From an uncultured bacterium (GTDB taxonomy: Bacteria; Actinomycetota; Coriobacteriia; Coriobacteriales; Coriobacteriaceae): a stretch of DNA of 64,000 nucleotides. The notes beneath the pieces are model-generated. The model did no database searches. It had not been told where the DNA came from and was given only the letters and a program-made list of their open reading frames with translations. This document shows positions 1 through 8,905 of this stretch, piece by piece. The position numbers and the translations under genes were made by a program. The stretch covers positions 1 through 64,000 of the forward strand of contig CAJMQJ010000009.1 of NCBI GenBank assembly GCA_905215525.1, read 5' to 3'. Position 1 is the stretch's first letter. Every line of letters starts with the position of its first letter.

Positions 1-103
1 CCGGGGCAGGCGCGGGTGCCGGGGCAGGCGCGGGTGCCGGGGCAGGCGCGGGTGCCGGGGCAGGCGCGGGTGCAGGTGCGGGTGCCGGGGCAGGTGCAGC
101 TCC
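1..103. repeat. 18-bp tandem repeat inside the Pro/Ala tail
   Basis: Four perfect head-to-tail copies of ccggggcaggcgcgggtg occupy the first 72 bases, followed by a shortened and a degenerate copy. On the coding (minus) strand each unit reads as three Pro-Ala pairs, so changes in copy number keep the frame and would only lengthen or shorten the tail. The array may continue beyond the window. Confidence 0.95.
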
Positions 104-1270
104 AGTGGCGGCCGTGGGATTGAACCCCGCAGGAGCAGGCTTCTTCTCACCCGGGAGCACAAACGTCAGGACATCGTCGGTATCCTCATCGGCCCACTCG
201 CTGGCATGGCGCGCTGCCCAGTAACCAATGGCGCGATACTTGAGCATCGTGCCAAACACATTCAGGAACACGGTAACAAAGGCGACGATCATCAAGAACA
301 GGATGAGCGTAATGCCGCCACCCTCAATGATTGCCTCAAGACCCGTGGGGCGATAGTAATAGCTATACATACCAAACGTAGCAATGGCGCCAAAGATGGC
401 GGTGAAAATCCAGGTGATGATATTGGAAACAATGCCCGTCAAAAACTCGGGAAGAATCGAGGCACAGAACAGCTTGCCCAGGTTGGCCTTATAAGACTTC
501 CAGACCTTCTCGAGCGAAAACGCGCTTTCCACGCGGCCGGCAACTGCAAAGTGCATCACAGCGGCATCACCAAACATCTTAAAGAAAATGCCCAGCACAA
601 ACGAGACGAACAGGGCAAAGACAAGCAGTCCCATCGAACCGATGAGGGCACCCTCTAGACCGCTCGAACCATAGAAATAATATGAACCGACAGCACCGAT
701 TACGGCGCTCTCAAGCACCGAGAACACCACACCAATCACGGGAATAATGGCCACGAACTCGAGCACGCCTGTAATGACAGACGAGAAAATGCCCAGGCCA
801 AACGAGGTCGAGCGCAGCAGCGGGCGCTCCATACCGTTATCGTCCTTGAGCGACAGGTCGCGGCCCCACTCGATAGCAAAGCCCGCGCCGCACACGCTTG
901 CCACGTAAGCGAGCAAAAAGCCAATGGCCGCCGCGATGCCACCGATAACGGGGATAAACAGCACCAGCACCGACACGACGCAGATCAGCGCCGGCAAAAA
1001 GGCAATCTGACATACGCGAACCAGGGCGCCGGGAACCTTAAGCATATCGTTGAAGGCCTGCGCCATGCAGCCCTTGGGCGCGTTCATAGCCGGCTGGGGC
1101 GCAACGAACGGCTGGGGCTGCGGTTGGACAAACGGCTGACCCTGCGTTTGGGGTTGGGGTTGAGCTTGCGAAGCGGGGCCGGCGGCCTTGACCTCGGTAT
1201 TAGGAGCACCGCACACGCCGCAGAACTTGTCGTTATCGCCCATGGGGGCGCCACACTGCGAACAGAACAT
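1..1270 (-). CDS. zinc-ribbon, multi-pass membrane protein with Pro/Ala tail (C-terminus cut by window edge)
   Basis: The open frame starts at an ATG and runs off the window without a stop, so about 423 residues are visible. The N-terminus is a zinc ribbon with C3-x2-C6 and C17-x2-C20 (MFCSQCGAP then FCGVCGAP). A Gln/Pro-rich linker follows, then a membrane domain with about six hydrophobic segments (for example VLVLFIPVIGGIAAAIG and LILFLMIVAFVTVF) that resembles DUF4013-type proteins. The last part is a low-complexity run of alternating Ala and Pro encoded by an 18-bp tandem repeat. The role is unknown. The ribbon probably faces the cytoplasm and may have a structural or interaction role. 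Family assignment is by resemblance only. Confidence 0.75.
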   Translation of the reverse strand, partial: MFCSQCGAPMGDNDKFCGVCGAPNTEVKAAGPASQAQPQPQTQGQPFVQPQPQPFVAPQPAMNAPKGCMAQAFNDMLKVPGALVRVCQIAFLPALICVVSVLVLFIPVIGGIAAAIGFLLAYVASVCGAGFAIEWGRDLSLKDDNGMERPLLRSTSFGLGIFSSVITGVLEFVAIIPVIGVVFSVLESAVIGAVGSYYFYGSSGLEGALIGSMGLLVFALFVSFVLGIFFKMFGDAAVMHFAVAGRVESAFSLEKVWKSYKANLGKLFCASILPEFLTGIVSNIITWIFTAIFGAIATFGMYSYYYRPTGLEAIIEGGGITLILFLMIVAFVTVFLNVFGTMLKYRAIGYWAARHASEWADEDTDDVLTFVLPGEKKPAPAGFNPTAATGAAPAPAPAPAPAPAPAPAPAPAPAPAPAPAPAP

Positions 1271-1420
1271 CGAAATCATCCCTTCGTATCTAGAGCGAAT
1301 CACCTGGATCGCAAACGATGTCTTTAGCATCATTATCGCCCAATGTGGGGACAAATACCCCAAGATGGCCGATTTGCAACGTAGGTGGCCTTATTCAATG
1401 ATTCGAAGGGTGCGTCCGCG

Positions 1421-2443
1421 CTAGTTCGTGCCGCGGAAGCCCTTGCCGACGATTTCGGAGCTATCGACGATGGTGATGAAGGCGCCAGGGTCAATCTCGC
1501 GGGTATAGCGGCGCAGTTGCACTGCCTCGCGACGGCTCAGCACGCTCATGATCACCGTGACGCACTTGCCCGAGAAGGCGCCGTAGCCGCGGCTGATCGT
1601 TGCCGTGCGGTTGAGATGCTTGACGATAAACTCCTCGACTTTGCGCGGTTCGGCGCAAATAATCGTGCAGACCTTGCGCAGGTGAATGCTCTCGATGGCC
1701 TTGTCGACCACGAGCGTCTTGGCAAACAGGCCAAGCACGCAGTACAGGCCGACGCGCGGGCCATACAGAAAAGCCGCGATGGTCACGATGCCGATATCGA
1801 CCAACAGCAGTGCGCGGCCAATCTCGAGCGTGGTGCGGCGTTTGAGGATCATGGCAAGAATGTCCGTACCACCCGTCGAGGCGCCGATGTCAAAGACAAT
1901 AGCGCTGCCGAGCGCCGGCAAGATGACGGCAAAGCACAGGTCGAGCCACATATCACCCGTCAGAGAGACATCGGTCGGAATGAAGAGCTCAAACAGCGAG
2001 ACATAGGCCGAAAGCGCAAACGAAGCGAAGACGCTCCACAGAATCGCCTTGCGCTCCAAAAAGATAAAGCCCAGAACGACCAGGACCGCGTTGATAATCC
2101 ACATAAAGACGCCGACGGGCAGAGTCGGGAACAGCGTAGAAAGAATGACCGACACACCCGAGGTACCGCCGAAGGCAAAGTGATTGGGGGTTTTAAAGGC
2201 CACGATGGCGAACGCCGTGAGGATCAGGCCCAGATTGAGCTCGGCAAAAAAGCGCGGAAAGCCTGGCTCCTGGCTGCGCCTGCGGCCGGCGCGCTCGCCT
2301 TGCTCAATAACATCGCGATCGACCACGCGCTCCATCGGCACCACCGGAGGACGATGCACCTCCTCGGCAGCACGCGACGCCGCCTCTGCCGCAGCGGCCT
2401 CAATCGCCCATGCCTTGCTTTCGGTCTCGTGTTCGTCGGCCAT
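1421..2443 (-). CDS. YitT/DUF161-type membrane protein with C-terminal DUF2179 domain
   Basis: 340 residues. A charged N-terminal extension of about 65 residues, unusual for the family, precedes five to six membrane segments (LGLILTAFAIVAFKTPN, VGVFMWIINAVLVVLGFIF, LCFAVILPALGSAIVFD). The motif GASTGGTDILAMIL is the hallmark of the YitT family. The last 80 residues (KVCTIICAEPRKVEEFIVK onward) match the cytosolic DUF2179 ligand-binding-like domain. The physiological substrate is not established for this family. It is a stand-alone gene separated by about 150 bp from the upstream zinc-ribbon gene. Confidence 0.9.
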   Translation of the reverse strand: MADEHETESKAWAIEAAAAEAASRAAEEVHRPPVVPMERVVDRDVIEQGERAGRRRSQEPGFPRFFAELNLGLILTAFAIVAFKTPNHFAFGGTSGVSVILSTLFPTLPVGVFMWIINAVLVVLGFIFLERKAILWSVFASFALSAYVSLFELFIPTDVSLTGDMWLDLCFAVILPALGSAIVFDIGASTGGTDILAMILKRRTTLEIGRALLLVDIGIVTIAAFLYGPRVGLYCVLGLFAKTLVVDKAIESIHLRKVCTIICAEPRKVEEFIVKHLNRTATISRGYGAFSGKCVTVIMSVLSRREAVQLRRYTREIDPGAFITIVDSSEIVGKGFRGTN

Positions 2444-2555
2444 TACGGCAACCCCTCGTTAACAATTTGGAAACAATGCGCCCATTAGGGTAACGCGGAA
2501 CGTGGGGATTGCAACCCTTAGTTAGACGAGCGGTATGACTACATCGGGTGCGTAC

Positions 2556-2597
2556 AAAAACGGCCGGCCACGCTTTTGCTTGCGCGGTCGGCCGTTT
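2556..2597 (-). terminator. rho-independent terminator after the Asp23 operon
   Basis: A stem of AACGGCCGGCC paired with GGTCGGCCGTT (one mismatch) is followed, reading on the minus strand, by a T-run. It lies about 50 bp beyond the asp23-like stop codon. Confidence 0.75.
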
Positions 2598-2614
2598 AAC
2601 GTTTTCGCAGATAA

Positions 2615-2649
2615 AACCTGCCAAAATAAACATCCCTTTTTGGTAGGTT
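2615..2649. repeat. REP-like palindrome, AACCTGCCA type, copy 1
   Basis: Arms AACCTGCCA and TGGTAGGTT flank an A/T-rich loop ending in atccctttt. A near-identical copy sits near 62.9 kb. The right arm touches the asp23-like stop codon. Confidence 0.8.
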
Positions 2650-3169
2650 ACTCGTGCTGGCTGGTACGGTGCTCGTACTCCTCGGGGGTGATGACATCCT
2701 CGATGCGCAGGTTGACGCCTGCCACCTCAAGGCCGGTCATCGCGGCAAGACGCTCGGTGACGCGCGCCTTAACGTCGTCAAAGATCGCAGGCGCATAGGC
2801 GCCGTACTCGATGATGACCGAGATGTTGACGACCACGCGGTTGTCGTCGGTGACCTCGACCGTCACGCCCTTGGTCAGGTTCTCGGCACCAAACTGCTCC
2901 TGCACAAAGTGCATGAGGTTGCCCTTCATGCCCAGAACGTGCGGCACCTCGCGGGTGGCCATGGCGACGATCTTCTCAATCACGCCGTTGGAATAGGTCA
3001 GCGAGTCCTCGGACTCGTCCGCCTCCTCGTCATCCTCGTCCGCCTCGTCTTCGGACTCTGCCTCGACGAGCGCCTCGTCCTCGAGCGTTACGTCCTCCGC
3101 CTCGGCGGCGACGGCCTCGTTCGTCTCGAGCTCGGTATCGGCCACATCGACCTTCGTGTTAAAAGCCAT
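2648..3169 (-). CDS. Asp23/Gls24 family envelope stress response protein
   Basis: 173 residues. The C-terminal half (YSNGVIEKIVAMATREV... to ...LRIEDVITPEE) is a typical Asp23/Gls24 domain. It includes the conserved stretch VVVNISVIIEYG and the ending VAGVNLRIEDV. The N-terminal 55 residues are a very acidic linker rich in Glu and Asp. Members are abundant cytosolic proteins held at the membrane by AmaP and linked to cell-envelope stress. Here it is the last gene of an AmaP-DUF2273-Asp23 operon, which supports the call. A strong AAGGAGG stands before the ATG. Confidence 0.93.
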   Translation of the reverse strand: MAFNTKVDVADTELETNEAVAAEAEDVTLEDEALVEAESEDEADEDDEEADESEDSLTYSNGVIEKIVAMATREVPHVLGMKGNLMHFVQEQFGAENLTKGVTVEVTDDNRVVVNISVIIEYGAYAPAIFDDVKARVTERLAAMTGLEVAGVNLRIEDVITPEEYEHRTSQHE

Positions 3170-3213
3170 GGTTCCTCCTTATGCCTGCCACGGATGCGAC
3201 AGTCGAATACATA

Positions 3214-3591
3214 TTAGCGGCCGCTAAACAGACGGCCGAAGAAGTTAACGATACCGTTCTCGCCGTCGCGAATCTGGCCGATCACGGCGCCGATCAGCAC
3301 AAAGAATGCGATGACAAGCGTGTCCCACAGGCCCAACGTAAGTACCAGCACGGCGAGGATAAAGCCTGCCACGGCGCCGAGCGTAGTGTTGGGGTGGCGC
3401 ACGGCGTAGCTCCAGATAGCGGCGCCCGTACCTTTGATGAGACCCATGGCCTCGTCAAAGTCGTTGGCGGCGCTGTCGTGCTGCTCGCCGGCCTCGGGCT
3501 TGGTGTCGGCGGACTCGCCTGCCGGCATAGCGTTCTGATCGATCGTCAGGCGCGGCGTGCGGGCGGTCTTGTCTTGGTTGGTATCACTCAC
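3214..3591 (-). CDS. DUF2273 small membrane protein of the Asp23 operon
   Basis: 125 residues from a GTG start that has GGAGG upstream and overlaps the end of the amaP-like gene by 8 nt. A longer in-frame start exists but would lie deep inside the neighbour. Two hydrophobic segments (TTLGAVAGFILAVLVLTLG and TLVIAFFVLIGAVIGQI) and the ending DGENGIVNFFGRLF are characteristic of DUF2273. A polar N-terminal tail of about 60 residues is added here. Its function is unknown; family genes sit between amaP and asp23, as here. Confidence 0.88.
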   Translation of the reverse strand: MSDTNQDKTARTPRLTIDQNAMPAGESADTKPEAGEQHDSAANDFDEAMGLIKGTGAAIWSYAVRHPNTTLGAVAGFILAVLVLTLGLWDTLVIAFFVLIGAVIGQIRDGENGIVNFFGRLFSGR

Positions 3592-4129
3592 CGGAAACCT
3601 CCACGGTCTGGACGGTAGTCTTGGACGGCAAAAAGCGAACGCGCGCAGTCGTGCCCGGCGTACCGAGCATGGTGTCGCAGGCCCGCTCGATACGCTGCTG
3701 CATCGCAGTGGCAAGGGAAGCAACGTCTTTATCATCGAGCGCGATGGCTTCGACCTTAAAACGAACGTGCGATTCGTCGGAACCCTGAACACGCGCCTCG
3801 ACATGCTCGACCATCACGCGGTCGTCGCGCTCGGCAGCAACCCTGGCGCACGAAGAAAGCGCCGCAAGGGTAACCTCGATATTGCGCTCCCCCGCCGGAT
3901 GCACGCAGGACGGCTCGCGACGGGCAAACATCAGGCGGAAAAAGCTTACCAGCACGCCGATCGCCACGACGCCGGCGCACGCCGTGACGACGACGCGCGG
4001 CATGGGGTCGCGCATCAGCAGCATAAAGCGATACGTATACGGCCCCCAAAACTGGCAGACAAGCGTACCCAGCGCCACGATGGTGGCGGCAAGATACACG
4101 ATCGCTAGGGCTCGTTTGAGTACGCGCAC
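3584..4129 (-). CDS. amaP: alkaline shock response membrane anchor protein (AmaP)
   Basis: 181 residues. Two transmembrane helices lie near residues 8-28 and 46-66, followed by a soluble domain with the pattern IEVTLAALSSCARVAAERDD and a late VRFKVEAIALDDKDVA, matching AmaP. The protein anchors Asp23 to the membrane. It is the first gene of a three-gene minus-strand operon and overlaps the DUF2273 gene by 8 nt, which suggests coupled translation. Confidence 0.85.
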   Translation of the reverse strand: MRVLKRALAIVYLAATIVALGTLVCQFWGPYTYRFMLLMRDPMPRVVVTACAGVVAIGVLVSFFRLMFARREPSCVHPAGERNIEVTLAALSSCARVAAERDDRVMVEHVEARVQGSDESHVRFKVEAIALDDKDVASLATAMQQRIERACDTMLGTPGTTARVRFLPSKTTVQTVEVSGE

Positions 4130-4180
4130 GCGGCGCTCCCTTCAAATCTCGGCTCTCGAAATGCAAAACGGTTCGCATCA

Positions 4181-4226
4181 TTATAAAAGAGCCGGGTCCG
4201 GTGCTCTACGCACGCGGATCCGGCTC
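4181..4226 (-). terminator. terminator of the yebC gene
   Basis: GAGCCGGGTCCG pairs with CGGATCCGGCTC (one mismatch) around a 14-nt loop and is followed on the minus strand by CTTTTATAA. The same stretch carries a TATAAT that could serve as the -10 of the downstream amaP operon. Confidence 0.75.
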
Positions 4227-4295
4227 ATCTATTCCACGAGGCTTGCATGCTCGCTTCATTATGCCCAGATATGCACGGCTCAATCCGTGCTGGCG

Positions 4296-5102
4296 CTACT
4301 CCTCCTCGAGGGCAGCGATGACCTCGTCGGTCATGTCCATGGTGCTGTAGACGTCCTGGACGTCGTCGAGCTCCTCAAGACGGTCGATGAGGCGCTGGAC
4401 CTTCTTGGCGTCGGTACCAGAGACCTCGGTCGGGGTGGTCGGGACCATGGTGGTCTCGGAACCCTTGACCTGGACGCCCTGCTCCTCGAGCGCCTTGGAG
4501 ACAGCCATGACGTCGTTGGCAGCAGTCCAGACGATCCACTCCTCGCCGGCATCCTCGTAGTCCTCGCCACCGGCCTCGGCGATGGCCATCATGAACTCAT
4601 CCTCGTCACCGGCAGCACCGTTGGCGATCATGGTCTCCTTCTTGGCGTTCTCGTCCAGGATCTCCTTGGCGACGACGATCTGGCCCTTGCGCTCAAACTG
4701 GAAGGCGACGGAGCCGGAGGTGCCCAGGTTGCCACCAGCGTGGGAGAAGGCGGAACGGACATCAGCGGCGGTACGGTTGCGGTTATCGGTCAGGCAGTCA
4801 ACGTAGACGGCAACGCCGGCGGGACCATAGCCCTCGTACACGATGTTCTCGTAGACGGCGGCATCGGCACCCGAACCAAATGCCTTGTCGATAGCGGACT
4901 TGATCTTGTCCTTAGGCATGGACTGAGCCTTGGCCTTGGCAACGGCAGCGGCGAGGCTGGCGTTGTTCTCGGGCAGCGGGTCACCGCCGAGACGGGCAGC
5001 AACGGTGATGTTGCGGCTGAGCTTGGAGAAGAGGGCGGAACGCTTGGCGTCCTGCGCGCCCTTACGATGCTTGGTTGTGGCCCACTTAGAGTGTCCGGAC
5101 AT
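4296..5102 (-). CDS. YebC/PmpR (TACO1) family translation/transcription factor
   Basis: 268 residues beginning MSGHSKWATTKHRKG, the signature start of the family, followed by ARLGGDPLPENNASLAAAVAKAKAQSMPKDKI. The rest keeps the three-domain YebC layout and ends in an acidic tail (VIAALEEE). The family was first described as DNA-binding regulators. More recent work on YebC/TACO1 proteins assigns them to relieving ribosome stalling on proline-rich stretches. It is a single-gene unit ended by its own terminator. It is somewhat longer than the usual 240-250 residues. Confidence 0.95.
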   Translation of the reverse strand: MSGHSKWATTKHRKGAQDAKRSALFSKLSRNITVAARLGGDPLPENNASLAAAVAKAKAQSMPKDKIKSAIDKAFGSGADAAVYENIVYEGYGPAGVAVYVDCLTDNRNRTAADVRSAFSHAGGNLGTSGSVAFQFERKGQIVVAKEILDENAKKETMIANGAAGDEDEFMMAIAEAGGEDYEDAGEEWIVWTAANDVMAVSKALEEQGVQVKGSETTMVPTTPTEVSGTDAKKVQRLIDRLEELDDVQDVYSTMDMTDEVIAALEEE

Positions 5103-5232
5103 ACGTGTCTCCTATCGGTTTCGACCTAAAGCCCAGCGCAGATGCTCGGGCAATATAAACAAACGTCGTTATGATATACCTACTAGCCTGCGAGATAAAC
5201 CCCAAAATGAAGGCGTCGTGATGATGTCCCCT

Positions 5233-5265
5233 TTGGTGCAAAGAAACCTGACCCCAATGCACCAA
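5233..5265. repeat. intergenic palindrome, TTGGTGCA type
   Basis: Perfect 8-bp arms TTGGTGCA and TGCACCAA flank aagaaacctgacccca. The loop resembles the AAACCTG..CCC core of the other intergenic palindromes in this window. It ends one base short of the stop codon of the large membrane protein. Confidence 0.7.
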
Positions 5266-5266
5266 G

Positions 5267-7450
5267 TTAGGACCAGAGGAAGTCGCTGCGGGTGACGGTG
5301 GCGCCGATGGCGAAGGGCATGCAGGCGATGACCGGATACAGGTAGCGCATGTAGGTCGAGCCGTTGCACGGACCAATCAGGCACACGGCGAGCACGCCCA
5401 ACAGCGGCACCCAGATCGCCAGCGCACGCCATGAATGACGACGCAGCAGGTAGACCATCACGGCGATCATGATCCACACATAGGTGGCCGAGCTCATGGT
5501 GAGCGAAATAAACGGGATGCGCTGCACCGCCACACGGTACAGATTGATCAGGTGGTCGCACCAGCGCACCACGTTGCTGTCAACCGGATGGAAGTCGAAG
5601 TACTTGAGGTTGTCGGGACGCGCCATGATCTCGGCACTACGCGCCGTGCTGTAGACCCAGGCATCGCGGGCACTCGGATAAAAATAACCATAGTAGTTAT
5701 TGGTAAGCGCCGAAATATAGCACTCGGGATCCTTCTTAAACATCTGGGCCCATACCTCAAAATAGGCCTTGATGTCCTCCTGCGAGGCGTACTCGTTAAA
5801 GCAGTTCTTGACGGCATCGGACTTGTCAGGGTTGTAGCGGCGGCCCAGGTTCTCGTACTTGAGCACGCGATCGATCACGACGCGCTCCTCGTCGGTCACC
5901 AAGCCGTCGCAAGGAGCCTCCACGATGGTGCCGTCCTCCTTTACCGTGGGGTTGACGCCCGAGTTGAGGCCGTCGTGCTTTTGGACGAAACGAGCCGTCT
6001 GTTGGAACGGAATCGAGAGGATTTCGCGCTTGGAACCAGGCGTGATGTCGTGCGCCGGCATAAAGACCTTGGTGAAGTACATATTAGAGGCAAGGCAGAG
6101 TGCGAGCACCGCGAGGACGCCAACCCAGCGGAAGCGCGGCGTGGCGCATGAGACCGCGGTGCCCGTCTGCTTAGCCGCACGACGGGCGACATGTACATCC
6201 CATGCGCAAAACGCCGCCGCAATCACGCAGGCCGCCAACGGAAAGACCAGACCGCCATTGCGCAAAAACGTGGAACCCATGGCAGCCAGCGCAAGCAACA
6301 GCCAGTCGTGGCGCGCAAAGAGCACGGGCCTCTGTTCGCCCGCACGCTCGGCATTGGCATCACGACGGGGCAAGCCACATGCCACGAGCTTGACGGTCTG
6401 TACCAGCAGCACCAAAAACGCGTCGGCAAAGAGCACGTCTTTGGTGAGCAACGCCGCGTAGTTAGAGAACATCGGCATAAACGCAAAGAACAGCAGGATC
6501 GCACCGCGAACCGGCAGGCTCACGCCCAGTTTGCGCAGCGACGAAATGGAATAGGCCATGCAGGCAGCCGTGATGACAAATTGAGCGCAGGTATAGATGA
6601 TGAGGCCCGCGTTAGCGCTGTTGAACAGCGAAAGCCCCAGTTGAACGCACGAGCCGATAATGGCCGTGTGCACTACGGGATGATGCCCGTTGAGCAGCAC
6701 GTTGGGGTTGAGTAGGCGCAGGTAGTCGCTCGTGCCGTTGGGATAGTTGAACCACTGGCGAATCTGCGCACCCGTATCTCCCATAAAAAGGCCGGGCAGC
6801 GAAGCGATGAGCGTGGGCGCCCAGGCGATCATAAGCACCAGGAAGGGCCCGGCAAAGGGATGGACCGAGAGCACGGCGTGAGCCACACGCCATATGCGGC
6901 CAAAGTGCGCCTCGGAAAACGGGATGCGTCGGGAGCTCAGCCAATCCAGACACTCAAAAGCCAGATAGAAGGCCACGATCGCTAGGAGCATCCAGCCCGC
7001 GCCGCCAATCCAGGCGCAGATGATGCGGGCCTTGTCGCCAAGAACAATCTCGGCCGAGTCGATAAGGTCGTAGCTGCGGCCGAACACCATGCAGATGGCG
7101 AAAAACAGCGACGGCAGAATAATCGATGGGCGCCAGGTGTCGCCACGGCCAAAGAACACGTAGCGAAACGGCAGCGTGAGCAGGCAGGCAAGCGCAAGCA
7201 GCATGACCGCGTCGGTATGGCCGGCAAACGAGAGGAGCACCTCGTAGCACACGTACAGCATGCCCGAGGCTTTGGGGTCAATCGCCAAGACTGCGTTGCT
7301 CGACACCGGGGCGGGATCGATGGAAAACGCCGTGGTCGCCAACAGCGCGAGCAGAAATGCGATGAGCGTCTGCTTGGCGGGGTAGCGCTTAAACCAGACG
7401 ATGCGGGCAGCGTCGCGCGCAGCCGTTGTGGAGAGATCGGAATCCTTCAC
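5267..7450 (-). CDS. large multi-pass membrane protein, DUF6020-like
   Basis: 727 residues from a GTG. About 12-14 hydrophobic segments run through the protein. A long extracytoplasmic loop (from about HDITPGSKREILSIPFQQ to the region NNYYGYFYPSARDAW) precedes the last four helices. The motif NVLLNGHHPVVHTAIIGS and the overall plan match membrane proteins annotated as DUF6020 in Coriobacteriia and Firmicutes. These look like GT-C-type glycosyltransferase relatives, but no catalytic residue can be assigned with confidence. It is a single gene, with a REP-like palindrome on each side. Confidence 0.75.
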   Translation of the reverse strand: MKDSDLSTTAARDAARIVWFKRYPAKQTLIAFLLALLATTAFSIDPAPVSSNAVLAIDPKASGMLYVCYEVLLSFAGHTDAVMLLALACLLTLPFRYVFFGRGDTWRPSIILPSLFFAICMVFGRSYDLIDSAEIVLGDKARIICAWIGGAGWMLLAIVAFYLAFECLDWLSSRRIPFSEAHFGRIWRVAHAVLSVHPFAGPFLVLMIAWAPTLIASLPGLFMGDTGAQIRQWFNYPNGTSDYLRLLNPNVLLNGHHPVVHTAIIGSCVQLGLSLFNSANAGLIIYTCAQFVITAACMAYSISSLRKLGVSLPVRGAILLFFAFMPMFSNYAALLTKDVLFADAFLVLLVQTVKLVACGLPRRDANAERAGEQRPVLFARHDWLLLALAAMGSTFLRNGGLVFPLAACVIAAAFCAWDVHVARRAAKQTGTAVSCATPRFRWVGVLAVLALCLASNMYFTKVFMPAHDITPGSKREILSIPFQQTARFVQKHDGLNSGVNPTVKEDGTIVEAPCDGLVTDEERVVIDRVLKYENLGRRYNPDKSDAVKNCFNEYASQEDIKAYFEVWAQMFKKDPECYISALTNNYYGYFYPSARDAWVYSTARSAEIMARPDNLKYFDFHPVDSNVVRWCDHLINLYRVAVQRIPFISLTMSSATYVWIMIAVMVYLLRRHSWRALAIWVPLLGVLAVCLIGPCNGSTYMRYLYPVIACMPFAIGATVTRSDFLWS

Positions 7451-7489
7451 AGTCCGAAAGCCTTTCTAGAAACCTATCAAACTCAGCAA

Positions 7490-7526
7490 AACCACCACAA
7501 AGGTGCCTGTCCCCTTTGTGGTGGTT
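7490..7526. repeat. REP-like palindrome, AACCACCAC type, copy 1
   Basis: Perfect 14-bp arms AACCACCACAAAGG and CCTTTGTGGTGGTT flank tgcctgtcc. The right arm overlaps the lgt stop codon. A second, decayed copy lies near 49.35 kb with an identical left arm and core. Confidence 0.85.
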
Positions 7527-8346
7527 AGGCGTCGAGGTAGATGCGCTGGGGACGGTTGCGGTGTCGCGCGAAGATGATGAGCGCCAGGCCGGCGATCACG
7601 AGCGGAAGACTCAGCAGCTGACCCATCGTGATGACGCCGCCCAGCAGATAGCCAAGCTGGGCGTCGGGCACGCGCACGAACTCGACGAGGAAGCGGACGA
7701 TGCCGTAACCCATCACAAACACGCCCATAAACGTGCCCTGGGGCAGCAGCGGCTTTTTGCGGCTGAGCACCTGCAGAATGCAAAAGAGCACAATGCCCTC
7801 AAGAAATGCCTCGTAGAGCTGGGAGGGGTGACGCGACATATCGCCCGCGGTGCCACCGAAGACCACGCCCCAGGGCAGATCGGTCGGCTTGCCCCACAGC
7901 TCACCGTTGACAAAGTTGGCACAACGGCCCAGGCACAGGGCCAGCGGAGCGCCAATGACGGCAAGATCGGCCAGAGTCCATGCATCGAGCTTGTACATAC
8001 GGCACACGAGCACGCCGCCGATGATGCCGCCCACCAAGCCGCCATGGAAACTCATGCCGCCCTCGTTGGTGGCAAAAATCTCGAGCGGATGCGCCCAGTA
8101 GTAGCCATCACCGTAAAAGATGACGTAGAACAGGCGCGCTCCGATAATGAGACCAAAGACCACACCGACCACGACGCTCGTCAGGTCGTCGATCGTAATG
8201 TCGAAACCCCATCGGCGCTGCGTGCGATACATGACGACTGCCGTAAGCAGGGCGCCGACCACATAGGCCAGACCGTACCAGTAGATCGTGATGGGGCCCG
8301 CCGAGATCGCGACGGGGTCAAGCATATGGTAGAGGTCGTTGAGCAT
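7525..8346 (-). CDS. lgt: prolipoprotein diacylglyceryl transferase
   Basis: 273 residues counted from MLNDLYHMLDP, which has AGGGGG eight bases upstream; an in-frame ATG 60 nt further up lacks a site. Lgt transfers diacylglycerol from phosphatidylglycerol to the lipobox cysteine of prelipoproteins in the cytoplasmic membrane. Visible evidence: seven membrane segments, the early ITIYWYGLAYVVGALL, the HGGLVGGIIGG motif and the Lgt signature GRCANFVNGELWG. The solute-binding lipoprotein near 49.5 kb is an expected substrate. Confidence 0.96.
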   Translation of the reverse strand: MLNDLYHMLDPVAISAGPITIYWYGLAYVVGALLTAVVMYRTQRRWGFDITIDDLTSVVVGVVFGLIIGARLFYVIFYGDGYYWAHPLEIFATNEGGMSFHGGLVGGIIGGVLVCRMYKLDAWTLADLAVIGAPLALCLGRCANFVNGELWGKPTDLPWGVVFGGTAGDMSRHPSQLYEAFLEGIVLFCILQVLSRKKPLLPQGTFMGVFVMGYGIVRFLVEFVRVPDAQLGYLLGGVITMGQLLSLPLVIAGLALIIFARHRNRPQRIYLDA

Positions 8347-8455
8347 ATCGATCCCCCTGCTCCCTACATACAAATGCGGCCGCGGGCCTTGCGCTCGCAG
8401 CCGCATATCTGGGCGTAACGTCTATGCGGAGCATGTCGTCCGCAGCTTTCGCATC

Positions 8456-8734
8456 TTAGAACGGCGCGTACTCGTCGTACAGGTCGTCGGTCTCGCCGGA
8501 AGCATTGACCTGCTCGACGCGGGTGACGCCGGGCACGTGCTCCTTCAGGATGCGCTCGATACCCATAGACAGGGTCAGCGAGCTCATGGGGCAGCCGGCG
8601 CAGGCGCCCTGCAGTTCCAACTTGACGACACCCTCGTCGTCGACGCCCACATACTCCATATCGCCGCCGTCGGCCTGCAGGTTGGGGCGAATCTCTTCAA
8701 GAACCTTCTTAAGCAGCTCTTCGTTAACAGCCAC
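8456..8734 (-). CDS. NifU C-terminal-domain (Nfu-type) Fe-S scaffold protein
   Basis: 92 residues from GTG with AAAGGAG upstream. It is a stand-alone NifU-C domain with the pattern LEEIRPNLQADGGDMEYVG and the cluster-binding C-x2-C in GACAGCPMSS. It probably holds a transient [4Fe-4S] cluster between two subunits and hands it to apoproteins. No suf or isc gene is beside it; neighbours are lgt and a dCMP deaminase. Confidence 0.93.
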   Translation of the reverse strand: MAVNEELLKKVLEEIRPNLQADGGDMEYVGVDDEGVVKLELQGACAGCPMSSLTLSMGIERILKEHVPGVTRVEQVNASGETDDLYDEYAPF

Positions 8735-8905
8735 AGGGGCTCCTTTCTCACAATAACGCGGGCACGCCCGCGGACAGAAGCTATGTTACTACAGCCATGT
8801 ACCCGCTCACGAGCCGTCCATGCGCGCAGACGCGACTTTCACGAGTAGTCAATTTGGGACGGGGCTCTTTGAACTGCGTTCGTCGTCAGACAGCGACAAC
8901 GCATA

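Noticed and set aside
1385..2488. 367-codon plus-strand frame
   Set aside because: Antisense to the YitT-type gene, whose membrane helices and family motifs are clear.
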